Part shown: positions 55,139 to 64,000 of the stretch, in pieces | Layout of the letters: each line of letters starts with the position of its first letter | Position numbering within the stretch: the stretch's first letter is position 1 | From: Porticoccaceae bacterium | GTDB taxonomy: Bacteria > Pseudomonadota > Gammaproteobacteria > Pseudomonadales > Porticoccaceae | Assembly (NCBI GenBank): GCA_023228865.1 | Contig: JALOAH010000009.1 | Location: forward strand, 1 to 64,000 | DNA length: 64,000 nt | Direction of reading: 5' to 3' | The notes under the pieces: model-generated | The model's input: the letters and a program-made list of their open reading frames with translations, nothing else | Told to the model about the DNA's origin: nothing | The model's database searches: none | Position numbers and translations under genes: made by a program

Positions 55139-56410
55139 ATGGATATTCTCATCGTAGAAGACAGTGCCACCCTGCGCGCCAGTATGAAAGCTGTTCTCCT
55201 GGCTATGGGGCATAGAGTGCATATGGCTGAATCGGGGGAGCAGTGCCTGCATATGATCGAAAACCAGCCCTCCGATCAACGCTACAGCTTGGTTATCATG
55301 GATGTGGAGCTGCCGGGATTGGATGGTTTTGAAACCACCAGCCTTCTTCGCGAGGCAATGCCGGATGAGTGGATTCCCATTATTTTTGTCTCTGGCGACA
55401 CCGATGAAGCAAGCGTCAAGCGGGGTATTGACGCCGATGGCGATGACTATCTGGCAAAGCCCGTCAACCGCGTCATTCTTCAGGCGAAAATCAAGGCCAT
55501 GGAGCGCATTGCCGAGATGCAGCACGAAATGAGCCGGCTCTATAGAGAGTTGGAAATCACCAGCAAGAAGGACAGCCTCACCCAGCTTTTTAACCGTCGC
55601 GCGTTCAACGAACAGGTGGAGCAGCTTTGGCTTGACGCCAGGCGCCACCAGCACCCCTGCGCTCTACTGATGCTGGATATAGACCACTTCAAAGAGTTCA
55701 ACGACGCCTATGGCCATCTCGCCGGGGATAGTTGTCTGCAGGCTGTCGCCGCCTGTCTGTTGCAAGTGGTTGATCCTGATTGCCATATTCTGGCGCGTTA
55801 CGGCGGTGAGGAATTCATTGTTTTTCTCAACAATATTGACCGCAATGGCGTGCTCGCTCTGTCCGGGGACATTCTGGTGGCCGTCGAAGCTTTGGGCATT
55901 CCCCACGCCCGCTCTCCGGTGAGCCATTTCGTCACCGTCAGCGTCGGGGTTTCCTTGACCCTTAGCCCGGAAAATCATTCCCTTCAGCAGCTGATCGGCG
56001 CCGCCGACAAACTGCTCTATCGTGCCAAAAACAATGGCCGCAATCAGGTTAATCTCGAAGAGCTGGATAGCCATCGCACGATTTTAATTGCCGTGGATGT
56101 GTGCGCTGATCAGAAAGCCCTGATTGCCATGCTGGCGGAGCTGGGCAATATCATTACTGCGGAGAACAGCAAGGAGTGTCTTGAAATTGCCCGGTATATC
56201 ATTCCCGATCTCATCGTTATTGAACAAGCCCTGTCCGGGGGCGCTGGCCGCAAAATCTGCAAAATTCTCAAGCAGAGCCGCAATACGGCACATATTCCCA
56301 TCATCCTGATGGTAGACCATTCCGGCGGCGGTATGGTAAGCGATATCGAGCTTGTTAAACCGGTGGCACCCGAGGCCATTCAGGGTGCGGTCAGGCAGCT
56401 GATCTTTTGA
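55139..56410 (+). CDS. REC-GGDEF-REC diguanylate cyclase
   Basis: A 423-residue cytoplasmic regulator. The first receiver (about 1-118) is complete: VEDS acidic pocket, phosphoacceptor in VIMDVELPG and Lys in YLAKPVN. A coiled linker (about 118-140) leads to a GGDEF domain (about 145-305) with DSLTQLFNRRAF and active-site RYGGEEFIVFL, so cyclic-di-GMP synthesis is expected. The C-terminal receiver (about 315-423) is degenerate: PDLIVIEQAL has Glu at the phosphoacceptor position, while VKPV keeps the Lys. No I-site RxxD was seen five residues before GGEEF. Monocistronic; no partner kinase is adjacent. Confidence 0.88.
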   Translation: MDILIVEDSATLRASMKAVLLAMGHRVHMAESGEQCLHMIENQPSDQRYSLVIMDVELPGLDGFETTSLLREAMPDEWIPIIFVSGDTDEASVKRGIDADGDDYLAKPVNRVILQAKIKAMERIAEMQHEMSRLYRELEITSKKDSLTQLFNRRAFNEQVEQLWLDARRHQHPCALLMLDIDHFKEFNDAYGHLAGDSCLQAVAACLLQVVDPDCHILARYGGEEFIVFLNNIDRNGVLALSGDILVAVEALGIPHARSPVSHFVTVSVGVSLTLSPENHSLQQLIGAADKLLYRAKNNGRNQVNLEELDSHRTILIAVDVCADQKALIAMLAELGNIITAENSKECLEIARYIIPDLIVIEQALSGGAGRKICKILKQSRNTAHIPIILMVDHSGGGMVSDIELVKPVAPEAIQGAVRQLIF

Positions 56411-56452
56411 CCCGTCGCGATTGAATTTACCTCGGCGCTTACAGCTTGCCCC

Positions 56453-57265
56453 TTAAGATCTCACATCCAGATGTCCCAGGTATTTTTGCACCACCTGAAG
56501 GGTGGGTTTAAACAGCTTTGGCGTCGAGCCGACGATATGGCCGGATTCCATGTAAGTGTCGCCACCCTGGAAATCGCTGAGAATGCCTCCGGCTTCCTTG
56601 ATGAGGAGAACGCCGGCGGCAATATCCCAGGGTTTTAAGTACATTTCCCAAAAGGCGTCAAAGCGACCGGCGGCCAGGTAGGCCAGATCCAGGGAGGCCA
56701 CGCCCAGGCGGCGAATGCCCGACGACTGTTCGGCAAGGGTGCGCAAGCATTGGAGATAGGCGTCCATGTGATCTGACGACGGCTTGCTGAAGGGAATGCC
56801 GGTGGCAAAAATGGCGCCGTTCATATGGGTTCTGCCGGTCACTCGCATGCGGTGACCGTTGAGATAGGCGCCGCGACCGCGACTGGCGGTGAACTCTTCC
56901 TGTTTGATCGGATCGTAGACCACCGCGTGCTCGTGACGGCCTTTGTACATGCAGCCAATGGACACCGCGTAATGGGGAATTCCGGAAATAAAATTGGTGG
57001 TGCCGTCGAGGGGATCGATAATCCACAGGTAGTCACTGTTGGGGTTGCCGAGGTAGCCGCTCTCTTCGCCGAGAATGCGGTGATCTGGATAGGCCTTGAG
57101 GAGCTGGTTGATGATTTCCTGCTCGGAAGCCCGGTCAATATCGGTGACAAAGTCATTTCTGCCTTTTTCGTCGATCTTGATTTTGTCCATGCGCTCGGTG
57201 GCGCGCACAATTTTTTCACCCGCACTGCGGGCAGCCCGCAGGGCAATATTAACCATCGGTTCCAT
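56453..57265 (-). CDS. suhB: Inositol monophosphatase SuhB
   Basis: A 270-residue Mg2+-dependent phosphatase family protein. Metal sites are GEESGY, IDPLDGTTNFI and WDIAAGVLLIKEAGG. In E. coli SuhB also joins rRNA transcription antitermination complexes with NusB. It is divergent from trmJ, the same arrangement as in Pseudomonas and E. coli just ahead of isc. Confidence 0.95.
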   Translation of the reverse strand: MEPMVNIALRAARSAGEKIVRATERMDKIKIDEKGRNDFVTDIDRASEQEIINQLLKAYPDHRILGEESGYLGNPNSDYLWIIDPLDGTTNFISGIPHYAVSIGCMYKGRHEHAVVYDPIKQEEFTASRGRGAYLNGHRMRVTGRTHMNGAIFATGIPFSKPSSDHMDAYLQCLRTLAEQSSGIRRLGVASLDLAYLAAGRFDAFWEMYLKPWDIAAGVLLIKEAGGILSDFQGGDTYMESGHIVGSTPKLFKPTLQVVQKYLGHLDVRS

Positions 57266-57514
57266 AACAGAATATAAAGAGCGTTGAATAAGGGCGCTTA
57301 TTCTATCAGAGATAGTGACTTCGGGTTAGCAGGCTTTTGAAAAAGTCAGGAAGAAGCAAAGCCCTGGTAAGTGGTGGTTTTTTCAAGGGCCGAGATTTCG
57401 CCAGCGCAAAGCTCGCCGCCGTGCAGACGTTTCATAAGTGACAGTCGGCGGACAAAGGGAGCCAGTTCCTGATAAAATCGCCGCTTTTTGACGGCGTTGC
57501 TGCACGGGAATCCC

Positions 57515-58285
57515 ATGGAAACAACTATTCTCAATCAAGTCAGAGTGGTGCTTGTCGATACAACCCACCCCGGAAATATTGGCGGGGCGGCTCGTGCCAT
57601 CAAGAATATGGGGCTGTCTCAGCTGTGGCTGGTATCCCCCAAAGAATTTCCCGCAGACCGCGCCCTGTGGCGGGCAGCCAACGCCACCGACATTCTCGAC
57701 AATGCGGTGGTGGTGGCAACCCTTGACGAGGCGATTGCCGGCTGTGGCATGGTGGTGGGCACCAGTGCCAGAAATCGCAGTATTCCCTGGCCGCTGCTGA
57801 ATCCCCGCGAATGTGGCCGCAAGGTCGTCAGCGAGGCTCGTGAACATCAGGTTGCCATGATATTTGGCCGCGAAGATCGCGGTCTCACCAATGAGGAATT
57901 GCAGAAATGCACCTACCATGTACATATTCCGGCAAACCCTGAGTACAGTTCCTTGAATCTCGCCGCGGCGGTGCAGGTGCTCTGCTACGAAGTGCGCATG
58001 GCGGCGCTGGAAAATGCCGCTGGCAAATTGCCCGATCTCAATGAGTGGGATATACCGCCCGCCAAAATAGAGGATATCGAGATGTATTTTCAGCACCTCG
58101 AAGAGGCGCTGGTGGATATAGGGTTTCACGACAGGGACAATCCTCGCCAGACCATGACCCGTCTGCGCCGCCTCTATGGCCGCATTCGGCTTGATGAAAT
58201 GGAGCTGTCGATTTTGCGCGGCGTTCTTACCGCCATGCAGAACCAGGCTCACAAGTTGCGCAAGGCCATTGCCGAAAAGCCATAG
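57515..58285 (+). CDS. trmJ: tRNA (Cm32/Um32) 2'-O-methyltransferase TrmJ
   Basis: A 256-residue SPOUT methyltransferase modifying position 32 of tRNA. The N-terminal knot domain has TTHPGNIGGAARAIKNMGL, MIFGREDRGLTNEEL and SSLNLAAAVQVLCYE, which bind SAM. A helical C-terminal dimer extension follows. The start is the ATG at 57515; nine upstream codons are outside the family. It precedes iscR, as in many relatives. Confidence 0.95.
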   Translation: METTILNQVRVVLVDTTHPGNIGGAARAIKNMGLSQLWLVSPKEFPADRALWRAANATDILDNAVVVATLDEAIAGCGMVVGTSARNRSIPWPLLNPRECGRKVVSEAREHQVAMIFGREDRGLTNEELQKCTYHVHIPANPEYSSLNLAAAVQVLCYEVRMAALENAAGKLPDLNEWDIPPAKIEDIEMYFQHLEEALVDIGFHDRDNPRQTMTRLRRLYGRIRLDEMELSILRGVLTAMQNQAHKLRKAIAEKP

Positions 58286-58337
58286 AGTGGTTGGCCTTGG
58301 TTCTCAGGGTCAAAGCCCGCAGTACTTATCCGGGTTT

Positions 58338-58370
58338 ATACTTGACTAAAAAAGTAGGTTATTACATACT
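58338..58370 (+). promoter_or_regulatory. iscR promoter with type 1 IscR-binding site
   Basis: ATACTTGACTAAAAAAGTAG begins a 25-base match (58338-58362) to the type 1 IscR consensus ATAsyyGACTrwwwyAGTCrrsTAT. It overlaps the -35 TTGACT (58342-58347); a -10 CATACT follows at 17-base spacing (58365-58370). This predicts autorepression by [2Fe-2S] IscR. Confidence 0.8.
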
Positions 58371-58397
58371 TTTGACTGTTGAAAACCCACTCAGGAT

Positions 58398-58895
58398 ATG
58401 GCTATGAGATTGACCACAAGAGGCCGCTACGCGGTGACAGCTATGCTCGATCTGGCGCTTCACGGAGCGTCAAAACCCATAAGCCTTGCCGATATTTCCC
58501 AGCGCCAGGAAATTTCCCTGTCCTACCTGGAGCAACTCTTTGCCAGATTGCGCCAGCATAAACTGGTGGCCAGTGTCCGCGGTCCCGGTGGCGGTTATTT
58601 GCTCAACCGCCCTGGAGATCAAATTAACGTCGCTGAAATTATCGATGCGGTCAATGAAAGTGTCGATGCCACCAGTTGCAGCGGCAAAGGCAACTGCCAA
58701 TCCGGTGAGGTTTGCCTGACTCACCATCTCTGGGAGGGACTGAGCGATAAAATTCACGACTTTCTCAGTGAAATCACCCTGGGACAGCTCACGGCTAACC
58801 ACCATGTTCAGGAAATTTGTGACCGCCAGAATCTTAAAGTCAGTTTTGGCGCCGGCAGTGATCCGAGCCTGATAAAAACTTCCATGACCCAGTGA
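58398..58895 (+). CDS. iscR: Iron-sulfur cluster regulator IscR
   Basis: A 165-residue Rrf2-family repressor. The winged helix (about 1-75) includes [19 protein letters not shown] and the wing GPGGGYLL. Cluster ligands Cys92, Cys98, Cys104 and His107 are all present in [19 protein letters not shown], so it can sense [2Fe-2S] supply. A type 1 site lies in its own promoter. iscS follows after 10 bases. Confidence 0.97.
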   Translation: MAMRLTTRGRYAVTAMLDLALHGASKPISLADISQRQEISLSYLEQLFARLRQHKLVASVRGPGGGYLLNRPGDQINVAEIIDAVNESVDATSCSGKGNCQSGEVCLTHHLWEGLSDKIHDFLSEITLGQLTANHHVQEICDRQNLKVSFGAGSDPSLIKTSMTQ

Positions 58896-58905
58896 ATCCT
58901 TTGCC

Positions 58906-60120
58906 ATGAAATTGCCGATTTACCTGGACTATGCCGCCACCACCCCCGTAGACCCCCGGGTTGTCGAAAAAATGATGGCTTGTCTCACCATGGACGGGAT
59001 TTTCGGCAATCCGGCGTCGCGCTCCCACAGCTATGGCTGGCGCGCAGAATCTGCCGTTGAGGAGGCGCGTCGGGATGTGGCAAGTCTCATCAATGCGGAT
59101 GCCAGGGAAATAGTCTGGACCTCCGGCGCCACAGAATCTGACAATCTCGCCATCAAAGGTTGCGCCCACGCCAATCGCGACAAGGGCAACCATATTGTCA
59201 CCTCCGCCATTGAACACAAGGCGGTTCTGGATACCTGTCGACAGCTGGAGCGGGAGGGCTTCGCCGTCACCTATCTGGCGCCGAATGCCGATGGCCTTAC
59301 AACTCCCGAGGCGGTGGCGGAGGCTATTCGCGACGACACCGTTTTAGTGTCGGTGATGCACGTCAACAATGAAATTGGCGTGATCAATGATATTGCCGCC
59401 ATCGGTGCAGTGTGCCGTGAAAAAGGTGTTTATTTTCATGTCGATGGTGCCCAGAGCCCCGGCAAGGTCGCTATCGATGTGACCGCGATGAACGTGGATC
59501 TGATGTCGTTCAGCGCCCACAAGGTCTACGGCCCCAAAGGCATAGGCGCTCTCTATGTGCGCCGCAAACCCCGTATTCAGATTGAAGCCCAGATCCACGG
59601 GGGCGGCCACGAACGCGGCATGCGCTCCGGCACGCTGGCCGTGCATCAAATTGTCGCCATGGGGGCAGCGTTTCGTATCGCCAAAGAGGAAATGGTCGCT
59701 GAAAATGCCCGTATTCTGGCTCTGCGCAACCGCCTCTGGGAAGGGTTGCAGGCCGTTGGCGAAATACGTCTTAACGGTTCTCTGAGCCAGCGTATTGCCG
59801 GCAATCTCAATATCAGTTTTGCCTATGTCGAGGGGGAGTCTCTGTTGATGGCGCTCAAGGATCTGGCGGTATCTTCCGGCTCTGCCTGTACCTCTGCGAG
59901 CCTGGAACCCTCTTATGTACTTCGCGCCCTGGGGCTTGCGGATGAGCTCGCCCACAGCTCCATTCGCTTCTCCATTGGCCGCTTCACCAGCGCTGAGGAA
60001 ATCGACTTCGCCATTCATCTCATTCAGGACGCGGTGAAAAAGCTGCGCGCCCAGTCATCGCTAGGGCAGATCCACACCGCCGAGGTCGGCGCTGGCGAGG
60101 CGGGCTCATCGGCGAAGTGA
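58906..60120 (+). CDS. iscS: Cysteine desulfurase IscS with atypical C-terminus
   Basis: PLP enzyme that removes sulfur from cysteine for clusters and tRNA thiolation. The 404-residue protein has His104 in EHKAVLD, PLP Lys206 ([12 protein letters not shown]) and the sulfur-carrying Cys328 ([15 protein letters not shown]). E. coli IscS ends with an LWEMYKQGVDLNS tail that helps hold IscU; here the matching positions read [16 protein letters not shown], with no similarity. iscU, iscA, hscB, hscA and fdx, which normally follow, are absent, and ndk comes next after 217 bp. Catalysis looks intact; the scaffold partner is unknown and could be SUF or an unlinked IscU. Confidence 0.95.
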   Translation: MKLPIYLDYAATTPVDPRVVEKMMACLTMDGIFGNPASRSHSYGWRAESAVEEARRDVASLINADAREIVWTSGATESDNLAIKGCAHANRDKGNHIVTSAIEHKAVLDTCRQLEREGFAVTYLAPNADGLTTPEAVAEAIRDDTVLVSVMHVNNEIGVINDIAAIGAVCREKGVYFHVDGAQSPGKVAIDVTAMNVDLMSFSAHKVYGPKGIGALYVRRKPRIQIEAQIHGGGHERGMRSGTLAVHQIVAMGAAFRIAKEEMVAENARILALRNRLWEGLQAVGEIRLNGSLSQRIAGNLNISFAYVEGESLLMALKDLAVSSGSACTSASLEPSYVLRALGLADELAHSSIRFSIGRFTSAEEIDFAIHLIQDAVKKLRAQSSLGQIHTAEVGAGEAGSSAK

Positions 60121-60337
60121 CGGCGGTATTTCAGTTGCGGCCATAGCATTCCCTGCGCCCCTCGCCCCTGTTGGTCTGGGTGTTGATGGCGGGGCAAAAG
60201 GCCAGCGGTTGATAAATCTCTGACCTTGCCGTGCTTTTCCTTGTAAGTGTCTGTTTTCAACGTTAAAATCCTCAGCCCTAATTTGCATCCCAGGCTCGCC
60301 GGGAGATGCCCTAAAACCCATAAAGTGGAGATGGCTC

Positions 60338-60763
60338 ATGGCTACAGAGAGAACCCTTTCAATTATTAAACCCGATGCTGTCGCCAAAAATGTGATTGGC
60401 GAAATTATCAGTCGCTTCGAAAAAAATGGCCTCAAGGTGGTTGCCGCAAAAATGATGCAGCTCTCCCGCGAGCAGGCGGAGGGTTTTTACGCCGAGCACA
60501 AAGAGCGGCCATTTTTTAAGGATTTGGTGGGCTTTATGACATCCGGTCCCGTTGTCGTTCAGGTTCTGGAAGGCGAAAATGCCATTGCCCGCAACCGCGA
60601 ACTAATGGGCGCCACCAATCCCCAGGAAGCGGCTCCCGGTACCATTCGCGCCGACTTCGCCGAAACCATTGACGCCAACGCTGTCCATGGCTCGGACTCG
60701 GCTGCGGCCGCCGGTCGCGAAGTAAAGTATTTTTTTGACGATAAAGAACTTTGTGACCGTTAA
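60338..60763 (+). CDS. ndk: Nucleoside diphosphate kinase
   Basis: A 141-residue enzyme that balances nucleoside triphosphate pools through a phosphohistidine intermediate, His117 in [23 protein letters not shown] is the standard start. A GGAG site precedes the ATG. It lies between iscS and rlmN, its Pseudomonas place at the end of the isc cluster. Confidence 0.97.
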   Translation: MATERTLSIIKPDAVAKNVIGEIISRFEKNGLKVVAAKMMQLSREQAEGFYAEHKERPFFKDLVGFMTSGPVVVQVLEGENAIARNRELMGATNPQEAAPGTIRADFAETIDANAVHGSDSAAAAGREVKYFFDDKELCDR

Positions 60764-60805
60764 CCGTTACAGAAAACCTCTGTTTGGCCAGACAGGTTTG
60801 ACCCA

Positions 60806-61990
60806 ATGACTGCGATAGCAACAGAGACAGTGCAACTCCACAAGCCCCGTGAAGGCAAAATTAACCTTCTGGGGCTTTCTGCTGAAAAGCTGGAGCAGTT
60901 TTTTGCCGACCTTGGCGAAAAACGTTTTCGCGTGCCCCAGGTGCTCAAGTGGATACATCAGCGCGGCGTGGTGGATTTTGCCGAGATGACCGATCTTTCC
61001 AAAACCCTGCGGGAAAAACTGGCAGAGATCGCCGAAGTGCGCCCGCCAGAACTGGTTTCCCAGCACGATTCCGCCGATGGCACCCGCAAATGGCTGGTGC
61101 GCACAGAGAGCGGCGACTGCGTCGAGGCGGTGTGGATACCCGAAGATGGCCGGGGAACCCTCTGCGTTTCTTCCCAGATTGGTTGCTCCCTGGACTGCAG
61201 TTTCTGCGCCACCGGCAAGCAGGGTTTCAGCCGCGACCTGACCGCAGCGGAAATTGTCGGTCAGCTGTGGGTGGCTCTGGGTTCTTTCGGCAAATACGGC
61301 ATGCATGAAAATCGTCCTGTCACCAATGTGGTGATGATGGGCATGGGCGAGCCGTTGATGAATTTTGACAATGTCGTCGACGCCATGAACCTGATGATGC
61401 ACGACTGCGCCTATGGGCTGTCGAAACGTCGAGTGACGCTGAGCACCGCAGGGGTGGTGCCGGCGCTGGATAAGCTGGGGGATGTCACCGATGTCTCTCT
61501 GGCTATTTCCCTGCACGCGCCCAATAATGAGCTGCGCAATGAACTGGTGCCCATCAATCGCAAATACCCGCTGGAAACCCTGATCGCCTCGGCGCGCAAT
61601 TATCTCGGCAAGCTGCCGGATACTCATCGCAAGGTGACCGTGGAGTACACATTGATCGACCATGTCAATGATCGCCAGGAGCACGCCCATGAACTGGCTG
61701 AACTGCTGAAGGATTTACCCTGCAAAATCAATCTGATTCCCTTCAATCCGTTTCCCAACTCTGGCTATCAGCGGGTTTCCGGTAATTCCTTGAGCAGGTT
61801 CCGGGATATTCTTATCAAAGCGGGTTACACTGTCACCGTGCGCACAACCCGCGGCGATGATATTGCCGCGGCCTGTGGCCAGCTGGCAGGTGACTTTAAC
61901 GACAAAACCCGGCGCAAAGAGCGTTATCAGCAGCGCTATCAGCAGGGTGAACAGGAAGCGACCATTAAACTGGTTAATGTGGGGGAGTAG
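60806..61990 (+). CDS. rlmN: Dual-specificity RNA methyltransferase RlmN
   Basis: Radical SAM enzyme that makes m2A2503 in 23S rRNA and m2A37 in some tRNAs. The 394-residue protein has Cys127, Cys131 and Cys134 ([12 protein letters not shown]), [21 protein letters not shown], and the second methyl-carrying cysteine in [11 protein letters not shown]. It is followed directly by pilF. Confidence 0.97.
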   Translation: MTAIATETVQLHKPREGKINLLGLSAEKLEQFFADLGEKRFRVPQVLKWIHQRGVVDFAEMTDLSKTLREKLAEIAEVRPPELVSQHDSADGTRKWLVRTESGDCVEAVWIPEDGRGTLCVSSQIGCSLDCSFCATGKQGFSRDLTAAEIVGQLWVALGSFGKYGMHENRPVTNVVMMGMGEPLMNFDNVVDAMNLMMHDCAYGLSKRRVTLSTAGVVPALDKLGDVTDVSLAISLHAPNNELRNELVPINRKYPLETLIASARNYLGKLPDTHRKVTVEYTLIDHVNDRQEHAHELAELLKDLPCKINLIPFNPFPNSGYQRVSGNSLSRFRDILIKAGYTVTVRTTRGDDIAAACGQLAGDFNDKTRRKERYQQRYQQGEQEATIKLVNVGE

Positions 61991-61991
61991 A

Positions 61992-62777
61992 TTGCGACTT
62001 GCGGTGCTGAGCAAAGCCTTTGTTCTGGTGTTGGTGATGACCACGGCTGTCATAACCGGCTGTGCGTCCTCCGGCGGTTACAAACCCGAGTCGGACAGGA
62101 GCAAAGCCCTTCATGACCATATCCAGCTCGGCCTCAACTACATCGGCGAAGGCAATCGCCAAATGGCGCGAGTCCACCTTCTGAAGGCTCTTGAAATAGA
62201 CAGTAAATCAGCTCCTGCCCACAACGGCATGGCGCTGCTGTTTCAGCTTGAACTGGAAAAGGAACTGGCTGATGAGCACTTCAGAAAAGCCATTTCCTAC
62301 GACAAAAAATTCACGCGAGCCCGCAATAACTACGGTGTTTTCCTCTACCAGGAAGGCCGTTACAAAGATGCCTATGAACAGTTTGTCGCCGCCGGTGAAG
62401 ATACCGCCTACAAACTGCGCCCCCAGGTATTTCTCAGTATTGGCGTCTGCGCAAAACAATTGGGCAAGGCCGAGAAAGCGGAGGGGGCCTGGACAAAAGC
62501 CATCGCCCTGTCGCCCCGCTACCCTCAGCCCTATCTGGAGCTGGCGGAGTATTATTACGACCGCAAAGACTACGCCAGGGCGCGGGGTTACCTGAAAACC
62601 TTTGATGATTTGACCAGACCCCAGGCACGAAGCCTGTGGCTGGCGGTGCGAATTGCCGATCATTATGGCGACAAGAATGCCGTCGCCAGCAAGGGGCTTG
62701 CCCTTGAGAAACTCTTTACCAACTCCCGGGAAAACCGTGAATATCAGGCTTGGTTAAAAAATGAAGCACGACACTAA
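61992..62777 (+). CDS. pilF: Type IV pilus pilotin PilF
   Basis: Outer-membrane lipoprotein that assists PilQ secretin assembly. Signal peptide MRLAVLSKAFVLVLVM ends in lipobox ITGC (Cys24), followed by six tetratricopeptide repeats (about 40-260; LGLNYIGEGNRQMARVHLLK starts the first). The likely start is TTG 61992, two bases after the rlmN stop with GGGGAG just ahead; an ATG at 61977 inside rlmN is an alternative. The C-terminus overlaps rodZ by 17 bases. Confidence 0.88.
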   Translation: MRLAVLSKAFVLVLVMTTAVITGCASSGGYKPESDRSKALHDHIQLGLNYIGEGNRQMARVHLLKALEIDSKSAPAHNGMALLFQLELEKELADEHFRKAISYDKKFTRARNNYGVFLYQEGRYKDAYEQFVAAGEDTAYKLRPQVFLSIGVCAKQLGKAEKAEGAWTKAIALSPRYPQPYLELAEYYYDRKDYARARGYLKTFDDLTRPQARSLWLAVRIADHYGDKNAVASKGLALEKLFTNSRENREYQAWLKNEARH

Positions 62778-63522
62778 CAAAGCCAAACAGGGCATTGCCC
62801 CCCCGGACAGCCATGCCCTGGAGAATCCGGGGCAGGCACTGCGTAATATTCGCATGGCCAAAGGCATCCCTGACGATTATGTGCAGCGCCAGCTTGGCCT
62901 GGGAGAGAGTACCTTTCATGCGCTGGAAACTGATGATCATCGCCGCTTGCCGTCCCCGGTTTTTGTCAAAGGCTATTTGCGCCGTTATGCGGAGTTGATG
63001 GCCGTGCGCCCGGCTCCTGTGCTTGCCAGTTACCAGCGCTTTCTCGAGCGCGAAGGTCTCGCGGCTGCACCCCCGGCGCCGCCAGTCGACAGGCCGCTGA
63101 TTGCCATGGCCGGTTCGGCAATTGCGCTGCTATTGGCAACTTCCCTGGTATTTGGGGCCATCCTGGTTGACGACGGCGCAGAGATTAATTCACAGTTCTC
63201 CGGGACTGAAGAGATTGACAGCAGGGACGACAACAAAATGCCCGGCGCTTATCCCCAGGCCAGCGGCGACGCGGTAAAGACTGAAAATACCTTTCACCTC
63301 AGCTTTGCCACCGACAGCTGGGTCGAGGTAGTGGATGCCAGAGACCACATTCTTGCAGTTTCCCTGCAGCGGGCTGGCGACAGCCTGCAACTGGAAGGCG
63401 TACCGCCTTTTAAAATTACCCTGGGTTACGGTCCCGGCGTCACATTGACCTATCTCGATGAGCCGGTGCCCCTGCAACCTGATCCTGAAACTTTTGCCGT
63501 TGAGATGACTCTGGGTCAATGA
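62761..63522 (+). CDS. rodZ: Cytoskeletal protein RodZ
   Basis: A 253-residue bitopic protein linking MreB to the cell-wall elongation machinery. It has a cytoplasmic helix-turn-helix domain (about 22-95; [36 protein letters not shown]), a transmembrane helix (about 117-140), and a periplasmic domain (about 170-253) with [11 protein letters not shown], the DUF4115-type fold. It overlaps both pilF and ispG (ATGA). Confidence 0.92.
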   Translation: MKHDTNKAKQGIAPPDSHALENPGQALRNIRMAKGIPDDYVQRQLGLGESTFHALETDDHRRLPSPVFVKGYLRRYAELMAVRPAPVLASYQRFLEREGLAAAPPAPPVDRPLIAMAGSAIALLLATSLVFGAILVDDGAEINSQFSGTEEIDSRDDNKMPGAYPQASGDAVKTENTFHLSFATDSWVEVVDARDHILAVSLQRAGDSLQLEGVPPFKITLGYGPGVTLTYLDEPVPLQPDPETFAVEMTLGQ

Positions 63523-64000
63523 GCACGCCACACTGCCCGATAAAGCGGCGTAAATCCCGCCAAATCATGGTCGGCTCCGTTCCCGTGGGTGGCGATGCCC
63601 CCATCAGTGTACAGAGTATGACCAATACGGAAACCACCGATGTTGCCGCCACCGTCGCCCAGATTCTGCGTCTGGAAAATGCCGGTGCCGATATTGTTCG
63701 CGTTTCGGTACCCTCAATGGAGGCCGCAGTCGCTTTTGGCGAAATTCGCCGCCAGACCCATGTTCCCCTGGTGGCAGACATCCATTTTGACTACAAAATC
63801 GCCCTTAAAGTGATTGACGAAGGTGTGGACTGCCTGCGTATCAATCCTGGCAATATCGGCCGGGAAGACAGGGTGCGCGCTGTTGTCGAAAAATCCCGCG
63901 ACCACAATATCCCCATCCGCATCGGTGTTAACGCCGGTTCCCTGGAAAAAGACCTGCAGCGCAAATACGGTGAGCCCACCGCCGAGTCCCTGGTGGAATC
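63519..64000 (+). CDS. ispG: 4-hydroxy-3-methylbut-2-enyl diphosphate synthase IspG (5' part)
   Basis: Only the first 160 codons are inside the window; the frame is open to the end. It encodes the TIM-barrel part of IspG (GcpE), the [4Fe-4S] enzyme of the MEP isoprenoid pathway: [39 protein letters not shown] and [10 protein letters not shown]. The cluster-binding domain lies beyond 64000. ATG overlaps the rodZ stop. Confidence 0.95.
   Translation, partial: MSTPHCPIKRRKSRQIMVGSVPVGGDAPISVQSMTNTETTDVAATVAQILRLENAGADIVRVSVPSMEAAVAFGEIRRQTHVPLVADIHFDYKIALKVIDEGVDCLRINPGNIGREDRVRAVVEKSRDHNIPIRIGVNAGSLEKDLQRKYGEPTAESLVE

Noticed and set aside
60121..60337. Remnants of iscU, hscA or fdx after iscS
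   Set aside because: Short frames in this gap showed no cluster-ligand or chaperone motifs that could be trusted by eye.

Overview
The window is an almost fully coding stretch of a gammaproteobacterial chromosome. Its blocks are collinear with the Pseudomonas/Cellvibrionales core genome: serB-fimX, bioBFHCD, miaB-phoH-ybeY-ybeX-lnt, kdsD-lptCAB-rpoN-hpf-ptsN-rapZ-ptsO, mlaC-ibaG-murA-hisGDC, algW-zapE-rplM-rpsI-petABC-sspAB and iscRS-ndk-rlmN-pilF-rodZ-ispG. A complete EpmA/EpmB/EF-P lysylation set, a BioH-BioC fusion, type IV pilus genes (pilF, a fimX-like gene) and EIIA-Ntr/NPr suggest a free-living, probably marine or environmental member of Cellvibrionales or a near relative. That placement is inference; no rRNA is present.

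Layout. 0-5.3 kb: serB converging on a degenerate GGDEF-EAL (FimX-like) gene and a PilZ-like partner. 5.3-8.0 kb: epmB / efp-epmA. 8.2-9.8 kb: cysE and comF. 9.9-14.8 kb: a MITE-like insertion, then the overlapping biotin operon bioB-bioF-bioHC-bioD. 14.8-17.3 kb: the only real accessory patch, with repeats, a c-type cytochrome lipoprotein, and a relict integron (intI fragment, attI-like region, one orphan cassette gene, half an attC). 17.3-22.8 kb: lnt-ybeX-ybeY-phoH-miaB. 23-27.4 kb: DUF1820 gene, cmoM, cysZ, darP, mgtE. 27.5-35 kb: the rpoN/lpt/kdsD cluster on the minus strand. 35.3-40.7 kb: mlaC, ibaG, murA, hisGDC. 41-49.7 kb: algW, yhcB, hydrolase, zapE, ribosomal proteins, a fused cytochrome b-c1 gene, sspAB. 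49.8-52.5 kb: cpxA-cpxR with divergent cpxP and CpxR boxes. 52.6-53 kb: initiator tRNA plus a decayed partial copy. 53-58.3 kb: an OlsF-like acyltransferase, REC-GGDEF-REC protein, suhB, trmJ. 58.3-64 kb: iscR-iscS, ndk, rlmN, pilF, rodZ and the start of ispG, which runs off the window.

The most notable signals are (1) the fossil integron whose single cassette encodes a protein with the motif order of class III nucleotide cyclases; (2) three conserved clusters that have each lost interior genes while staying collinear at both ends: kdsC (with a possible 36-codon tail left), mlaFED and mlaB (only mlaC kept), and iscUA-hscBA-fdx (only iscRS kept, with IscS also lacking the usual IscU-binding tail); (3) an in-frame cytochrome b-c1 fusion; (4) at least two families of short non-coding mobile repeats, one with an 11-bp flanking direct repeat. 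Assignments rest on reading motifs and gene order; no database search or structure prediction was run.
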